In this document: positions 7,782 to 19,000 of the stretch, piece after piece | How positions within the stretch are numbered: position 1 is the stretch's first letter | Layout: every line of letters begins with the position of its first letter | Source of the DNA: Candidatus Gastranaerophilales bacterium | GTDB taxonomy: Bacteria > Cyanobacteriota > Vampirovibrionia > Gastranaerophilales > Gastranaerophilaceae | DNA length: 64,000 bases | Direction: 5' to 3' | Assembly: GCA_944324825.1 (NCBI GenBank) | Contig: CALUXU010000002.1 | Coordinates: 124,001-188,000, forward strand | Program-made: the position numbers and the translations under genes | The notes under the pieces: generated by a model | The model's database searches: none | Told to the model about the DNA's origin: nothing | The model's input: the letters and a program-made list of their open reading frames with translations, nothing else

Positions 7782-8201
7782 TTATTTATAACTTTTTACT
7801 TTTCTTCCGTGCTTGTCATAGTATGTAGTTTTTCCGGATGAGTTGGTTTTGTAGGTTCCTACCTTGTTGCCGTGTTTATCGTATTTGGTTACAGAACCGT
7901 TAGAATTTTTTCTGTAAGAGGCGGTTTTTCTCCCGTGTTTATCATAAGAATTGTAACCTGACGAGGTTTTACGATAAGAACCTGTTTTATTGCCATGTTT
8001 GTCATAGGAATTGTAGCCTGATGAGGTTTTGCGGTAAGAACCTGTTTTGGTGCCATGTTTATCGTAGGAATTATACCCGGAGGATGTTGAGCGGTAAGAG
8101 CCTGTTTTTGTACCGTATTTGTCATAGGAATTAACTGTTGCAGCACATACAATACCTGCTAATAAAAACAAACAAAGTAATAATGTCAAAATCTTTTTCA
8201 T
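7782..8201 (-). CDS. Exported repeat protein, six 20-residue YDKHG units
   Basis: Not a family I can name. The first 20 residues are a clear signal peptide (KK, then LTLLLCLFLLAGIVCA). The rest is six copies of a ~20-residue unit, SYDKHGTKTGSYRKTSSGYN and variants, rich in Tyr, Lys, Ser and Gly. At the DNA level these are 60-bp tandem repeats from 7810 to 8120. A basic, low-complexity exported protein suggests cell-wall or surface association. It is 18 bp after Res and has its own AGGAG-type site, so it may be the tail of that operon or an independent passenger. Confidence 0.7.
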   Translation of the reverse strand: MKKILTLLLCLFLLAGIVCAATVNSYDKYGTKTGSYRSTSSGYNSYDKHGTKTGSYRKTSSGYNSYDKHGNKTGSYRKTSSGYNSYDKHGRKTASYRKNSNGSVTKYDKHGNKVGTYKTNSSGKTTYYDKHGRKVKSYK

Positions 8202-8219
8202 GATGTTTCTCCTTTATGT

Positions 8220-11200
8220 TTATTTCATCACTTTATCTAACAATGCCTGATAACTGTCTACAACGTCATATTGAACGCTATCTGAACTTATTGTTTTGAA
8301 GTGCACTCTGGCACAATCAATTTTAGCTTTTTCAATAGCCCTGAGTTTAAGAGTTTCCATTGAACCTTTTGTCTCGGCAACAAAATAGATATGTTTTACA
8401 TCCTCTTCATGAAACGCTATTGCCCAATCGGGATTGTAATTTCCGACCGGAGTATTAATATAGAAATCCTTAGGAAGTTTCACATACACTGCAACTTCTT
8501 GATTTTTATCAAGGTCTTCACCAAATTCTTTTTCTACATCCGAATCGTATATTAGATAGTTATACAAATTCTTTTCAACGGGGATTGAATTTTTATTTGT
8601 TATAACCTTTAACTCCGGTTCTGTGAAAATATCTGTTGTATATTGTGCATCAAGTTTATCGTAAGTTATATGTTCAATGATTAACGTTGCTTTTTGCTCA
8701 TTGATTAATTTAGAAACCTTTATTATAAAATCTTCCGGATTCATTTTAAATTGATTAAACACATCTTCTCTTATACCCTGTAGAATTCTGACAATAGATT
8801 TTCTTGTAAGTTTTGTAGCTTCTACAAGTTTGCCAATTAAATCGTATTTGATTCCATAATCCTGAACTCCTAAAACTTCCTTTTGAATTTTTCCCTTAGC
8901 AAAAGCCGTTCCTTCTTTTAAGGCATCTTTTGAGTTGATTTGTTCCATTGAACCAGTTTGAATGACTGAATATAATTTAGTTACCGTAAGATTTTTATTT
9001 ATGGATTGAATAGCTTTGTTTATCAGTTCCTCAGCATTAAAAGAAACTGTGTAGGCTGTTTTGGTATTAATATGTTTCCATAGTTCCTGGAATTCTTTTT
9101 TGTTTAATTTCTCTTTATCAATTTCCAGTCTTCTTTTACTTTCATTCTCGTTATCCGGATTGGTTATTTTAGGGTCATAAATCGTATTAACAATATTAAT
9201 AATCGCTTCTTCATATCCATTTAAGACATCCGGCAATACAATTTTCCCTGATTTTTTAACTTCATAATAAGTATCTGTAAGCCTGTTATCGTCATCAATA
9301 TAATTATTTCTAATGAAAGTATTGTGGATTTTTGTTGCAAGACTGCTGTCGATGATTTGTTCTTCACCATTGGCACTTGTAATAGATTTATTTTCAAACA
9401 GTTTAACATCGACTGTTCTAGGTCTGTCAGCAACGGCTTCTGCAATTTCTGATTGTAATTTTTTAGAAAAATTCTCATAACTTTCATTTGCAATAACTGT
9501 AAGCACATTAACATCTTGAACAGTTTCTCCGAGTTTTGCGGAATCCATTCTTTCACCGTTTTGATTAACGCATAATCTCAGCCCTCTGCCGATTTCCTGG
9601 CGTTTTTTGTCCTCTGCACTGCTTTTCTTTAATGTACAGATTTGGAATACATTCGGATTATCCCAGCCCTCTCTCAAGGCTGAGTGAGAAAAAATAAAAC
9701 GTACAGGTTCTTCAAAACTCAAAAGCCTTTCTTTATTTTTCATAATCAAATCAAATGCATCAACGTCCTTTGAACCGCCTTCTTTTTTATCTTCTTTTGA
9801 ATCAATTATTTTTTTGCTTTTCTTATCTATTGAAAAATAACCGGCATGAGTACCTTTTGCAGAAATTCCTTTCAGATATCGGATATAATCATCCTCTCCT
9901 ATTTGGATTTGAAGTTCGTTCATATAGTTTTCGTACTCTTCTTCAAACATATCCGCATATATTCCGTTTAGTTCGTTATTAGAATCATCATACTGTTTGT
10001 ATTTTGCAACTTCATCAATAAAGAATAAGGACAGAACTTTAATCCCTTTATAAAAAAGTTTTCTTTCTTTTTCTATATGCGAGCGGATTGTTTCACGAAT
10101 TTGAATTCGTCTGATATGGTCTTCATTAACTTCCCCTAACACACTGCCGGTATTTATAACAATACCATTCAAAAATGTTACGGAGTTATCTCTACCGTCA
10201 ATTCTTGAGATAATATAGTTGTTTTTGTATTCATCAAGTTCTCCCGACAAATAGTACAGGTTATCGCCTTCTTTTAAAAGTTTACTGACCTTTCGGATTT
10301 TTTTATCGCCTTTCTTGTCAAATTCAATTTTAGCCATAGGAGACTTATCTTTGTATAAGGCAATCTCTTGCAGGTACATGTAACCGTTTGTTGCATCATC
10401 ACCTTGAATTGTTACTCCTTTTACGGAAATTTTCTTGACGAGTTTTCTGTTATAAGCTTCTACTGCATCTAATCTGTAAACAAGATTATACATTTCTTTT
10501 GGAGTTGCAGAATATCTGAGGGTAATAAGCGGATTAAAATCCTTTAATTTTTCTTTTGTAACAGCACCTTCAACAGATTGCGGTTCATCAATAATCAAGA
10601 TAGGGTTAGTTTTTGCAATTACATCAATAGGACGTCTGTATTTAAAATCCTCAAGTTTATTGGAAATTCGGCGTGCATCTTTGCCTCTTGCATTGAAAGC
10701 CTGAGAGTTAATAATCATTACATGCAAATCGCCGTCGCTTGCAAACTGTTCCAGTTCGTTTAATCTTGAAGAATTATAGATAAAGAATTTTATCTTTTTC
10801 CCGTATTCTTCTGCAAAGTGGTCTTGCGTGATTTGAAAAGTTTTATATACCCCTTCTCTAATTGCAATACTTGGTACAACAATAATGAATTTTGTCCAGC
10901 CGTAATTGCGGTATAGTTCAAACATCGTTTTTATGTAGGTGTAAGTTTTACCGGTTCCTGTTTCCATTTCGACCGTAAGATTGTATCCGTCTATCAAACT
11001 GTCGGACGGTTTTAAAAGTGTTGCACGCTGAACTTTGTTTAAGTTTTCCAAGATTATATTGTTACTCAATTCCGGTATTATCGGATGGTTGCCAAAACCA
11101 TAGATTTCTTCATCTTCTTTTACTAATTTTTGTTGTTCAAATTGTTTATAAGGAGTGTAGCCTTTATCCATTATATAGCTGGAAGATAAATGCGGCTGCC

Positions 11201-11270
11201 CTGCAAATACGTCAACAACAGCTTTAGCGGCATCGGCTTGAAATTTTTGATGTTTGAATTTTAACTTCAT
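8220..11270 (-). CDS. res: Type III restriction enzyme, Res subunit
   Basis: Res is the helicase-nuclease half of a type III restriction system. It needs Mod to find DNA and cuts when two unmethylated sites communicate. The 1016-aa protein has Walker A ETGTGKT at 103-109, the DExx box IIDEPQS near 225, and motifs V/VI ALREGWDNPNVFQICTL and RQEIGRGLRLCVN near 540-575. A C-terminal PD-(D/E)xK nuclease follows (NPDWAIAF ... YFVAETKGS near 950-975). All key residues are present, so it should be active. It lies 14 bp after mod. Confidence 0.95.
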   Translation of the reverse strand: MKLKFKHQKFQADAAKAVVDVFAGQPHLSSSYIMDKGYTPYKQFEQQKLVKEDEEIYGFGNHPIIPELSNNIILENLNKVQRATLLKPSDSLIDGYNLTVEMETGTGKTYTYIKTMFELYRNYGWTKFIIVVPSIAIREGVYKTFQITQDHFAEEYGKKIKFFIYNSSRLNELEQFASDGDLHVMIINSQAFNARGKDARRISNKLEDFKYRRPIDVIAKTNPILIIDEPQSVEGAVTKEKLKDFNPLITLRYSATPKEMYNLVYRLDAVEAYNRKLVKKISVKGVTIQGDDATNGYMYLQEIALYKDKSPMAKIEFDKKGDKKIRKVSKLLKEGDNLYYLSGELDEYKNNYIISRIDGRDNSVTFLNGIVINTGSVLGEVNEDHIRRIQIRETIRSHIEKERKLFYKGIKVLSLFFIDEVAKYKQYDDSNNELNGIYADMFEEEYENYMNELQIQIGEDDYIRYLKGISAKGTHAGYFSIDKKSKKIIDSKEDKKEGGSKDVDAFDLIMKNKERLLSFEEPVRFIFSHSALREGWDNPNVFQICTLKKSSAEDKKRQEIGRGLRLCVNQNGERMDSAKLGETVQDVNVLTVIANESYENFSKKLQSEIAEAVADRPRTVDVKLFENKSITSANGEEQIIDSSLATKIHNTFIRNNYIDDDNRLTDTYYEVKKSGKIVLPDVLNGYEEAIINIVNTIYDPKITNPDNENESKRRLEIDKEKLNKKEFQELWKHINTKTAYTVSFNAEELINKAIQSINKNLTVTKLYSVIQTGSMEQINSKDALKEGTAFAKGKIQKEVLGVQDYGIKYDLIGKLVEATKLTRKSIVRILQGIREDVFNQFKMNPEDFIIKVSKLINEQKATLIIEHITYDKLDAQYTTDIFTEPELKVITNKNSIPVEKNLYNYLIYDSDVEKEFGEDLDKNQEVAVYVKLPKDFYINTPVGNYNPDWAIAFHEEDVKHIYFVAETKGSMETLKLRAIEKAKIDCARVHFKTISSDSVQYDVVDSYQALLDKVMK

Positions 11271-11284
11271 TGCTCTTACCCCCC

Positions 11285-13252
11285 TTATATAACCTTAACT
11301 TTTGTATCAGGAGTGATAAGTTTAAAGATTTCTTCCACATTAATTTTGTTATCATCAGAAACAAAAGAACTGTCCCTAAACACTACTCTTGTCGGCTTTT
11401 TCTCCGCTATTTTACGGATTACAGATTCAGGAATACTGTCTTCAAAACAAGCAACCAAATCCGGTTCAAAACCTTCCTGGTCGTTAACTATATGAACTCT
11501 TTTTCCGTCAATAACTTCAACTTTGTGCGGAAGCGATAATTCAACACCCCAGTCAAGAAGACAGCCGTATAGCAGGTCTTCGTCAGTTCTGTCATCTTTT
11601 ATATTGCTTTCAAACATTCCTAACTGTTTTTGTGCAGTTTCGTTTGGCGTGTAATAGACATCCTTCATATTGGTATCATCAACTTTAAATACCCGAAACC
11701 CGATATCTATTTTTTTATCAGGGTTTTCTTCCTGAATCTTTTTACCCGCACGGCGAATACGCTCTTCGCCGATTTGGCAGATGTTTTTGTATCCGGCTTT
11801 ATATGCTTCAGATTTTTCATCGCAAACTTCAGGTAGTTGAACCATAATGAATTTTCTGTTTCCGCCATCTTCTGCATTTAGCTGCATGCAGGCATGTGCT
11901 GTTGTAGCAGAGCCAGAGAAGAAGTCGAGGATGATACTCTGTGTTGGAATTTGAGCTATTTTAATTAAATATTTAATTAAGTTTTTAGGTTTAGAAAAAC
12001 TAAACGGAATCTCCATTTTTATTAGGTCTTTTGAAGCCTCAGAATTAGGATATTTATCCATAAAACTAACTGGTAACATTCCTGTTTCTAATCTATCCTT
12101 TAAATATATTTTGGTATAAACATTCCATTTTGATTGTCTATTATTTTCATCAACAAGAGGAGACGTTTTTGTTTCAATAAAAACTAAATTATTTTTTTGT
12201 TGTAGATACCTTTCATATGACCATCTCCAGACTTTATCTTGTGTAGATTTTGGAACAACAAATGAAGCATCTGAGACAATTGTAGGAAAAACTGTTCCTT
12301 GAGGAATAACAAATGAACCATCAGGACATTGTATATAATATCTCTGATTACTGCATCCTCGCAATGGGTCTAATGATGGTTGATACAAACCTACAATATT
12401 GTATTTACTATACTCATCTTCATATTTAAAAAGTTTTAAGTAATCACTATTTTCTTGAGCTTCTGTATCGTTAAAACTTTTGGCGATTAATATAGATTTA
12501 GCATATATCATTACGTATTCATGCGAAGGAGCCAAAAAAGTTCCTTTATTAGAAGTTAATTTCGTTTTTCTTGCTACTGTACCAATAAAATTATAGTCTC
12601 CCAAAACTTCATCGCAAATTTTTCTTAAATTATCCACTTCATTATCATCAATTGAGATAAAAATAACACCATCATCGGATAACAGATTTCTTGCAAGTTT
12701 CAGCCGAGGGTATATCATAGAACACCAATCAGAATGGAATCTGCCATTTGCCTCTGTATTTTGAAATAGTTTATTATTATTTTCATCTTTTATACCCAGC
12801 TCTTCTTCATAACTTTCTTTATCCTGTGTAAAATTATCACGATACACAAAGTCTTTTCCCGTATTATACGGCGGGTCAATATATATCATCTTGATTTTAC
12901 CCATATAACTTTCCTGCAAAAGTTTCAGAGCATCAAGATTATCTCCTTCTATATAAATATTTTCCGTGGTATCCCAATTTACGCTGGATTCTCTATCCGG
13001 TCTAAGTGTTTTTCTTATAGGACGATTGGCTTCTATCATTGCTTCACGTTTACCAACCCAGGTAAAGTCATACGTTTCCTGCCCGTCAACAATATCTTCC
13101 GATAACTCTTGTTTCAGTTTGTTAAAATCAATAGCACGAACTATTTCGCCATTATCATTTACCCCTTCCGTTGCTACATTCGGAAATAATTCCAAAATCT
13201 TTTGAATATTCTTATCCGTTATATTCTCGGTTTCCATTGCCAATCGTTCCAT
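11285..13252 (-). CDS. mod: Type III DNA methyltransferase, Mod subunit
   Basis: Mod recognises an asymmetric site and makes N6-methyladenine on one strand. The 655-aa protein is a beta-class amino-methyltransferase: catalytic IDPPYNTGKDF near 125-135 comes first, the target-recognition region is central, and the SAM site LDFFSGSATTAHA follows near 440. I start it at the ATG at 13252 because GAGG lies 6 bases upstream; a TTG at 13255 and ATG at 13237 are also in frame. Its start overlaps the upstream ATPase gene by 41 bases. The recognition site cannot be read from sequence. Confidence 0.95.
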   Translation of the reverse strand: MERLAMETENITDKNIQKILELFPNVATEGVNDNGEIVRAIDFNKLKQELSEDIVDGQETYDFTWVGKREAMIEANRPIRKTLRPDRESSVNWDTTENIYIEGDNLDALKLLQESYMGKIKMIYIDPPYNTGKDFVYRDNFTQDKESYEEELGIKDENNNKLFQNTEANGRFHSDWCSMIYPRLKLARNLLSDDGVIFISIDDNEVDNLRKICDEVLGDYNFIGTVARKTKLTSNKGTFLAPSHEYVMIYAKSILIAKSFNDTEAQENSDYLKLFKYEDEYSKYNIVGLYQPSLDPLRGCSNQRYYIQCPDGSFVIPQGTVFPTIVSDASFVVPKSTQDKVWRWSYERYLQQKNNLVFIETKTSPLVDENNRQSKWNVYTKIYLKDRLETGMLPVSFMDKYPNSEASKDLIKMEIPFSFSKPKNLIKYLIKIAQIPTQSIILDFFSGSATTAHACMQLNAEDGGNRKFIMVQLPEVCDEKSEAYKAGYKNICQIGEERIRRAGKKIQEENPDKKIDIGFRVFKVDDTNMKDVYYTPNETAQKQLGMFESNIKDDRTDEDLLYGCLLDWGVELSLPHKVEVIDGKRVHIVNDQEGFEPDLVACFEDSIPESVIRKIAEKKPTRVVFRDSSFVSDDNKINVEEIFKLITPDTKVKVI

Positions 13253-15428
13253 CAACTGCCTCTTTCTTTAAATTTTCTATAAAATCTTTAATATCTTTTG
13301 TCTCTTTTTTTAATGTTGAATCTGTTATATCTATTGCAGGTTGAAAAATACTCAAGTTACCTTCAAAATGATTAAATTCATTAATTAATGTTTTTTTAGA
13401 TGTTAAAAAAACTCGTTTTTTATTGATTTCAAAATTTTCATTAGCTGGAAATGCTTCATTAATAATGCTTCCCAACATATTATGGTTAGTTGTATCAATA
13501 CCGAAAATATTAACCAATTCCTTTTCAACAAATAATCTCAAATACAAATAATTTAAGGTATGTTTTAATGTTTTGTTTAATAAGGGATAGTTTTTTATAT
13601 TTAAAATTTCACTATTTAAATCTATTGATAAAATATCATCAACATTTACAGATAAAGATTCTAAAGTAAAGCTATTATCCCCAAATAATTTTTTGTAAAT
13701 ATCAGCTATATCAACATTATCATTCATATAACCATGCATTAATTTAGTTAATTGTTCATATAAATTGTCATTCCCAATTATATGTGCATATCCCCGCAGA
13801 AAAGGAATCATAGAATACAGAAATAAATTTACATCTTGTATTTCTACAAAAACATCTTTTCTAAAAAAATTAGTTAAACTTGATAAATCTGTCAAAAGTA
13901 CAAGCTCTTTATTGTTTACCTCTATGAAGCCATTATTGTCTGAGCCTTTAGTATTATTTAAAATATATAAATTAAAAGATTTTCCAACTTGTGATTTTAG
14001 TAATCTAATCACATCAATATTATGAGTTAAAAGTATAACTCGTTTTTTTTCTAATACTTTTACAATAGAATATATAATTTTATTCTTGTAAATTGAATCA
14101 AAACTTGATACCGGGTCATCAATTACAACGATGGGATTTGTAGAATTTTTTACCCTTAAAAATTCCATAAAAAGTGAAAGGAAATTTTGTTCGCCTGTAC
14201 TTAAAGGTAACTTGTTTCTATCAATATTTAAAATCTCTTGTTCTTCAAGTTGTATTTGTAAATAGTTTTTATCTTTTACTCGTGTAATTTCAAATTTTTT
14301 ATCCATACAATCATTAATAAATTGTTGAATAAATTCTATATCTTCATTTTCAATAATTGGTTGATTTGCAATTAAATCATTATATTCTTTTTCTAAATTT
14401 TTAAATTCTTGAAAACATTCAATATTTTTTATTTCTCTTAAAAGATTTGTTTTATATAGTTCTTTATAGTTTTCAATATCAGTAATTAAAGGTTCTAAAA
14501 GTGCTTTATTACCACATTTAATAGTATTTAAAACCGTATCTTTTATATTGAATACGTCATCTTGGATTCTAAGTTTTAGAATTTCTTTTAATATTTCTTT
14601 AGTATTCTCATCTAAGTTTTTTAATATTTCTTGTTCATTTTTTTGTTTTTTCTCTAATAAGCTTTCAGGATTAATTTTATTATCACAAATTATACAATTA
14701 TGATTATTATATTTTTTTAAAATGTTTATTGCATCTATATTTTCTTCATACCTTATAATATTTTCATTCTGTTTTAACTCTTCATCTTTTAATTTTTGAA
14801 GTAATAAAATAAGTGAATTAGTGTTTTGGGATACATCTTGCATTAAAAAGATAAGTTTACTCATATCGCATTTAACTTCATCCATATCTGGAATGTTATT
14901 AATAAATGAAATAATATCTTTATTAGAAGTATCTTTTAATTTATTTTTATTATTTATTGCCTTTGATAAAAAGTTCTTTTCGTCATTATCGAAGTAATCT
15001 AATAACGCAGAAGATTTGTTTTTTATATTCAATGATGAAACTTTTTCTATAATTTCTTCTATAACTTGACTTCTACAATTTCTAAGTTTCTCTTCTAGCT
15101 CAAACTCTTTACGGATATTTTCACCTAAATAAAAATCTTTAGTATCACCTTGAATGATATTTCTGTCATTTTGGTCTAGGATAATAGAAAAAATGTTTTG
15201 TCCCTTGTTATACTCAATGTCTTTATACCAAAATTTAATTTCACTAGTTTCAACATCCGATAATGTGTTAATAAAACTAGTTTTACCAGTTCCATTTGGT
15301 GCATAAACAACAATAATACCTTGAGAAGAGAAGCATATTGAATTATTTTTAACTAAATCGTTGAAAGTTTTATCAAAAATGCCATCATTTTGAATTTTAT
15401 TAAAAATTATATTATCCATTAGCGACAC
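13212..15428 (-). CDS. RloC/PrrC-like ABC ATPase with zinc hook (AAA_13 type)
   Basis: The 738-aa protein has a split SMC/RecF-like ATPase: Walker A APNGTGKT at 43-50, ABC signature LSTGEQ at 409-414, Walker B IVVIDDPVSSFD at 433-444, and switch His in LLTHN near 470. Between the halves lies a long coiled coil broken by CIIC at 245-248, a Rad50-type zinc hook. This layout is that of RloC, a tRNA anticodon nuclease that guards restriction systems. The C-terminal ~270 residues would be the nuclease: R631-x3-E635 and H687 (or H649) could be the Arg-Glu-His triad known from PrrC, though spacing differs. It overlaps both neighbours, so it is translationally coupled. It might instead be a non-nuclease AAA_13 ATPase. 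Confidence 0.75.
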   Translation of the reverse strand: MSLMDNIIFNKIQNDGIFDKTFNDLVKNNSICFSSQGIIVVYAPNGTGKTSFINTLSDVETSEIKFWYKDIEYNKGQNIFSIILDQNDRNIIQGDTKDFYLGENIRKEFELEEKLRNCRSQVIEEIIEKVSSLNIKNKSSALLDYFDNDEKNFLSKAINNKNKLKDTSNKDIISFINNIPDMDEVKCDMSKLIFLMQDVSQNTNSLILLLQKLKDEELKQNENIIRYEENIDAINILKKYNNHNCIICDNKINPESLLEKKQKNEQEILKNLDENTKEILKEILKLRIQDDVFNIKDTVLNTIKCGNKALLEPLITDIENYKELYKTNLLREIKNIECFQEFKNLEKEYNDLIANQPIIENEDIEFIQQFINDCMDKKFEITRVKDKNYLQIQLEEQEILNIDRNKLPLSTGEQNFLSLFMEFLRVKNSTNPIVVIDDPVSSFDSIYKNKIIYSIVKVLEKKRVILLTHNIDVIRLLKSQVGKSFNLYILNNTKGSDNNGFIEVNNKELVLLTDLSSLTNFFRKDVFVEIQDVNLFLYSMIPFLRGYAHIIGNDNLYEQLTKLMHGYMNDNVDIADIYKKLFGDNSFTLESLSVNVDDILSIDLNSEILNIKNYPLLNKTLKHTLNYLYLRLFVEKELVNIFGIDTTNHNMLGSIINEAFPANENFEINKKRVFLTSKKTLINEFNHFEGNLSIFQPAIDITDSTLKKETKDIKDFIENLKKEAVDGTIGNGNREYNG

Positions 15429-16071
15429 CTTTATTCAATTCTTGTTGGAGTTGTTTTAGTTCGTTTTTGAACATCAGTTGTCTATTAAACTGAGGCTCCC
15501 GCTTAATTTTGTTTTTTAGTTGTTCAATTTTACGTTGTAATTTCTCAATTTCTACTGATTTTTCAATCGCTGTTTTTATGCTTATTTCTTCATTTATTTC
15601 AATTTTGCCGTTTGAAATTTGTGAAATAAAACCATTGAAAACGGTATCCAAATCCAGCCCGTTAAGTTCTAATAAAACAGACTCTTCATTTTGCCATTCG
15701 CTTCTGTATATTTTTAAAACCTTGAATTTATCTCCTGAAGCTAATTTTTCCTTATAAGATATTGCAATCTGTATTTCATCCTTATACTTAAAAACAAACA
15801 GGATATATTTAGGAATTGCAGAATCAATCTCTCGGATTAAATTATCCGATATTGTTTTTTCTTTAAGCAAAAATTCAAAAACATCTATTTCATTAAGGTT
15901 TTTACCCGGATTTATATTGATAGTATCTTTGCGCAAAATGTTTGCAAGTATTAATCTATCTACATTGTTTTGAAATTCTTTTCTGACAGCAGTAGATAAT
16001 CCTGCTAACTTCATAAATTTAGCTTTCGGTATAATCCTATTCAGTTGTGTTTTTTCACTGAACAGCATCAT
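15412..16071 (-). CDS. DUF4391-family protein of the restriction operon
   Basis: About 219 residues. The opening FSEKTQLNRIIPKAKF and the block NVDRLILANILRKDTININ are typical of DUF4391 proteins, which recur next to SNF2 helicases and type III restriction genes; their function is unknown. The C-terminal 60 residues form a coiled coil (EIEKLQRKIEQLKNKIKRE). I start it at the ATG at 16071, preceded by GGTGG, where ATGATG overlaps the TGA stop of the helicase gene. Its end overlaps the ATPase gene by 17 bases. It could be a specificity or assembly factor. Confidence 0.8.
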   Translation of the reverse strand: MMLFSEKTQLNRIIPKAKFMKLAGLSTAVRKEFQNNVDRLILANILRKDTININPGKNLNEIDVFEFLLKEKTISDNLIREIDSAIPKYILFVFKYKDEIQIAISYKEKLASGDKFKVLKIYRSEWQNEESVLLELNGLDLDTVFNGFISQISNGKIEINEEISIKTAIEKSVEIEKLQRKIEQLKNKIKREPQFNRQLMFKNELKQLQQELNKGVANG

Positions 16072-19000
16072 TTCACCACCAAAAAGCAAATTAATTCAAA
16101 ATCATCAAGTCCTGAAATAGTGTTTTTTAAATAACTGCTTTCCCCGCTTGAAAATAAACTTTCAAAATCACTTTCTTCTTTTACATTGATAATAGAAGAA
16201 ATTGCACCTTCCAACAGCTTTGAATACTTGCCCATATCTCTGCCGTCTTTGGTTTCTATATTAAACTGTCTGCATAATTCCGTATCCGGTACCGAATTCT
16301 GCTTACAAACCTTACGCATTAAATCAAGCAGATTTTTAGGCTGAAGATAGTTGCAAATAATTTCGCCGTCATCGGCAATATAAACCATATAAAAAGGATG
16401 CAGACGGTTTTGGTTATCAATATTTATTTCGTTAGATACATTTTTTAAGACATATATTACCCCCGGCGGAGTTGTTTCATCAGATTTTACAACTGCATGC
16501 AGACCGTATGGAGAGTTTTCAACATCAGGATTATCTTTTGCATAAGAAAGAAGGTCCAGTCTGAATTCGTTCAGCCCCAAATCCATAATGTTTATTCCGG
16601 AATTCATCTCCTCTATGTCAACAACTTCATTATGTAATCTCTCCAGTTGTCTTTTTCTGTATTCTAAATCTTCTTTTTCATTATCATCAAGAATATTATC
16701 AGCTCCGGTTCCGGTTGAGGTCATAACCGTAACTTTCATTCTTGTTTCAACACGTGCTTTGAGATTAATGTATTCGTCTAAATCTATATCCGGCCAGAAA
16801 TTTACAAGCTGAATAACATCATTTTTGCTTCCTATACGGTCAATACGCCCAAAACGCTGAATTATTCGAACCGGGTTCCAGTGTATATCATAGTTTACAA
16901 GGTAATCACAGTCCTGAAGGTTCTGCCCTTCTGAAATACAGTCGGTTGCAATTAAAATATCAATATTATTTTTATCGTCAGGATAAATCGAATCTTTGTT
17001 CTTAGAAATCGGTGAAAAATAAGTTAATACCGAATTTAAATCTGTCTTGACCTTTGGAATTGTCGTAACCCCGTCTTTTGAACCGGTTATCATTGCAGAT
17101 TCCAAACCATAGTTTTCTTTCACATATTGACTTACATATTTGTATAAGTATTCCGCAGTATCAGCAAAAGCAGAAAATATCAAAATTTTCTTGTTATCAT
17201 TGTTTATCGGCTGTTCTATTTTGTTTTTAATAACATTGAACAAACATTGAAGCTTTGCATCTTCATCAGGTGTAATTTGTTCAATCCGGTAAATTAAATC
17301 ATCTAAAATTGATAAATCAGAGTGTAAATGTTTTTCCCAGGTTAGATAATCAATATCCTCAAAATCAATCTTGATATTGCTGCTTGAGAGAAACATATTT
17401 GTGTTCTGGTCATCTTCATCAAAATCATTCTCAATAGAAGTATAATCAACCCCGCTAAATGCTTTTATTTTTCCTATAGACTTATAATCATCTATAGACT
17501 GAATTGTAGATTTTACCAGTTCTCTTACCCTGTTCAATGTAAGTTTAAATGAATAAACAGAACTTTCTAATCTTTTTAGAAGATTAATACTCATTAACCT
17601 TCTGATACCTTCTTCACGTCCTCGCTGACCAATCTTAGACGATTTTATATTCGCCTGTTTAGCCTCAATGTCATAATATTTCGATTCCCGGCTCGGCAAA
17701 ATAAATAATGACGGCATATAAATGTATAAATTCAATGAATTTATATATTCATATATACGATTATAGTTAATTTTGTCTTTATTATTAGTGATTGCGGGAC
17801 GTAAAGAAATTACCGGAAGTCTTGTCGGAAATTTACCGATTTTTGCCGTATCATAGTATTTTTCAATATGCTTTCTTGAACGTGCTATAGTAACACTATC
17901 AAGCAATTCAAAGAAATCAAAATCTAACATTTCTAAAAGACATTCGGTTGTTCTTTCTTCCGCAGGCAATTTAGACCAATCATTAAATGCACGTTGAGCC
18001 TGTCTGAATATTACATTGATAGGCTTTTTAGTATTCAGTTTTGCATCTATTTTTCTTGTATCACCTTCATAAGCAAGCTGTAATTGATTTTTTAAATCAT
18101 TAAACCTATTATTTACCGGAGTTGCGGATAACATCAAAACTTTTGTCTGAACTCCGCTTCTTATTACCTTATTCATTAATCTTAAATAACGATTTTCTTT
18201 ATTATCCTTTATATCTCCGCCGTTACGGAAATTATGGGATTCATCTATTACGACTAAATCATAGTTGCTCCAGTTGATTAAAGATAAATCTATGCCGTTT
18301 GAAAAACCTGTATCTCTGGATAAGTCCGTATGGTATAGAACATCATATCTTAATCTATCGGCAGTCAGTGGGTTATTAAGATAATTACTCTTATACATCG
18401 TCCAGTTATTACCCAGTTTTTTAGGGCATAAAACAAGCACTGATTTATTACGATTTTCATAATATTTAATAACAGATAAGGCTGTAAAGGTTTTACCCAA
18501 ACCGACACTGTCCGCCAAAATACAACCATTATACGTTTCTAATTTATTTATAATTGCAAGGCTTGCATCTCTCTGAAAATCAAATAACTTATTCCAAATA
18601 ACACTGTCTTTATAACCGGTAGCCTCATTAGGTAAATTATCTTCTGAAATATCCTGCAAAAATTCATTAAAAATATTATACAGTGCAATAAAATAAATAA
18701 ATTCACCGGAATTTTCTTTATAAACACTTGAAATACTTTCAATAATCTGTTCCGTAACATCTTGCAATTTGTCTTTATCCTGCCAGATAGTATCAAACGT
18801 TTTTAAATAGGTTTGACTCTCAGGATTACTCACTCGTAAAACTATATTTGATAACGTATTCCCTTTTTCACATCCCAAATCTATAGTTGTAAATCCATTA
18901 ATAGGTTGATAAGTATATGCTTCATCGTTATTGTCAATAATTATAAAACCCGACATATATTCATTCGTTGTATTTGATTTAAAATGAACTCTTTCTTTTA

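Noticed and set aside
7810-8120. Regular 60-bp repeats that look like a CRISPR array
   Set aside because: The units are contiguous, without variable spacers, and encode the YDKHG repeats of an exported protein.
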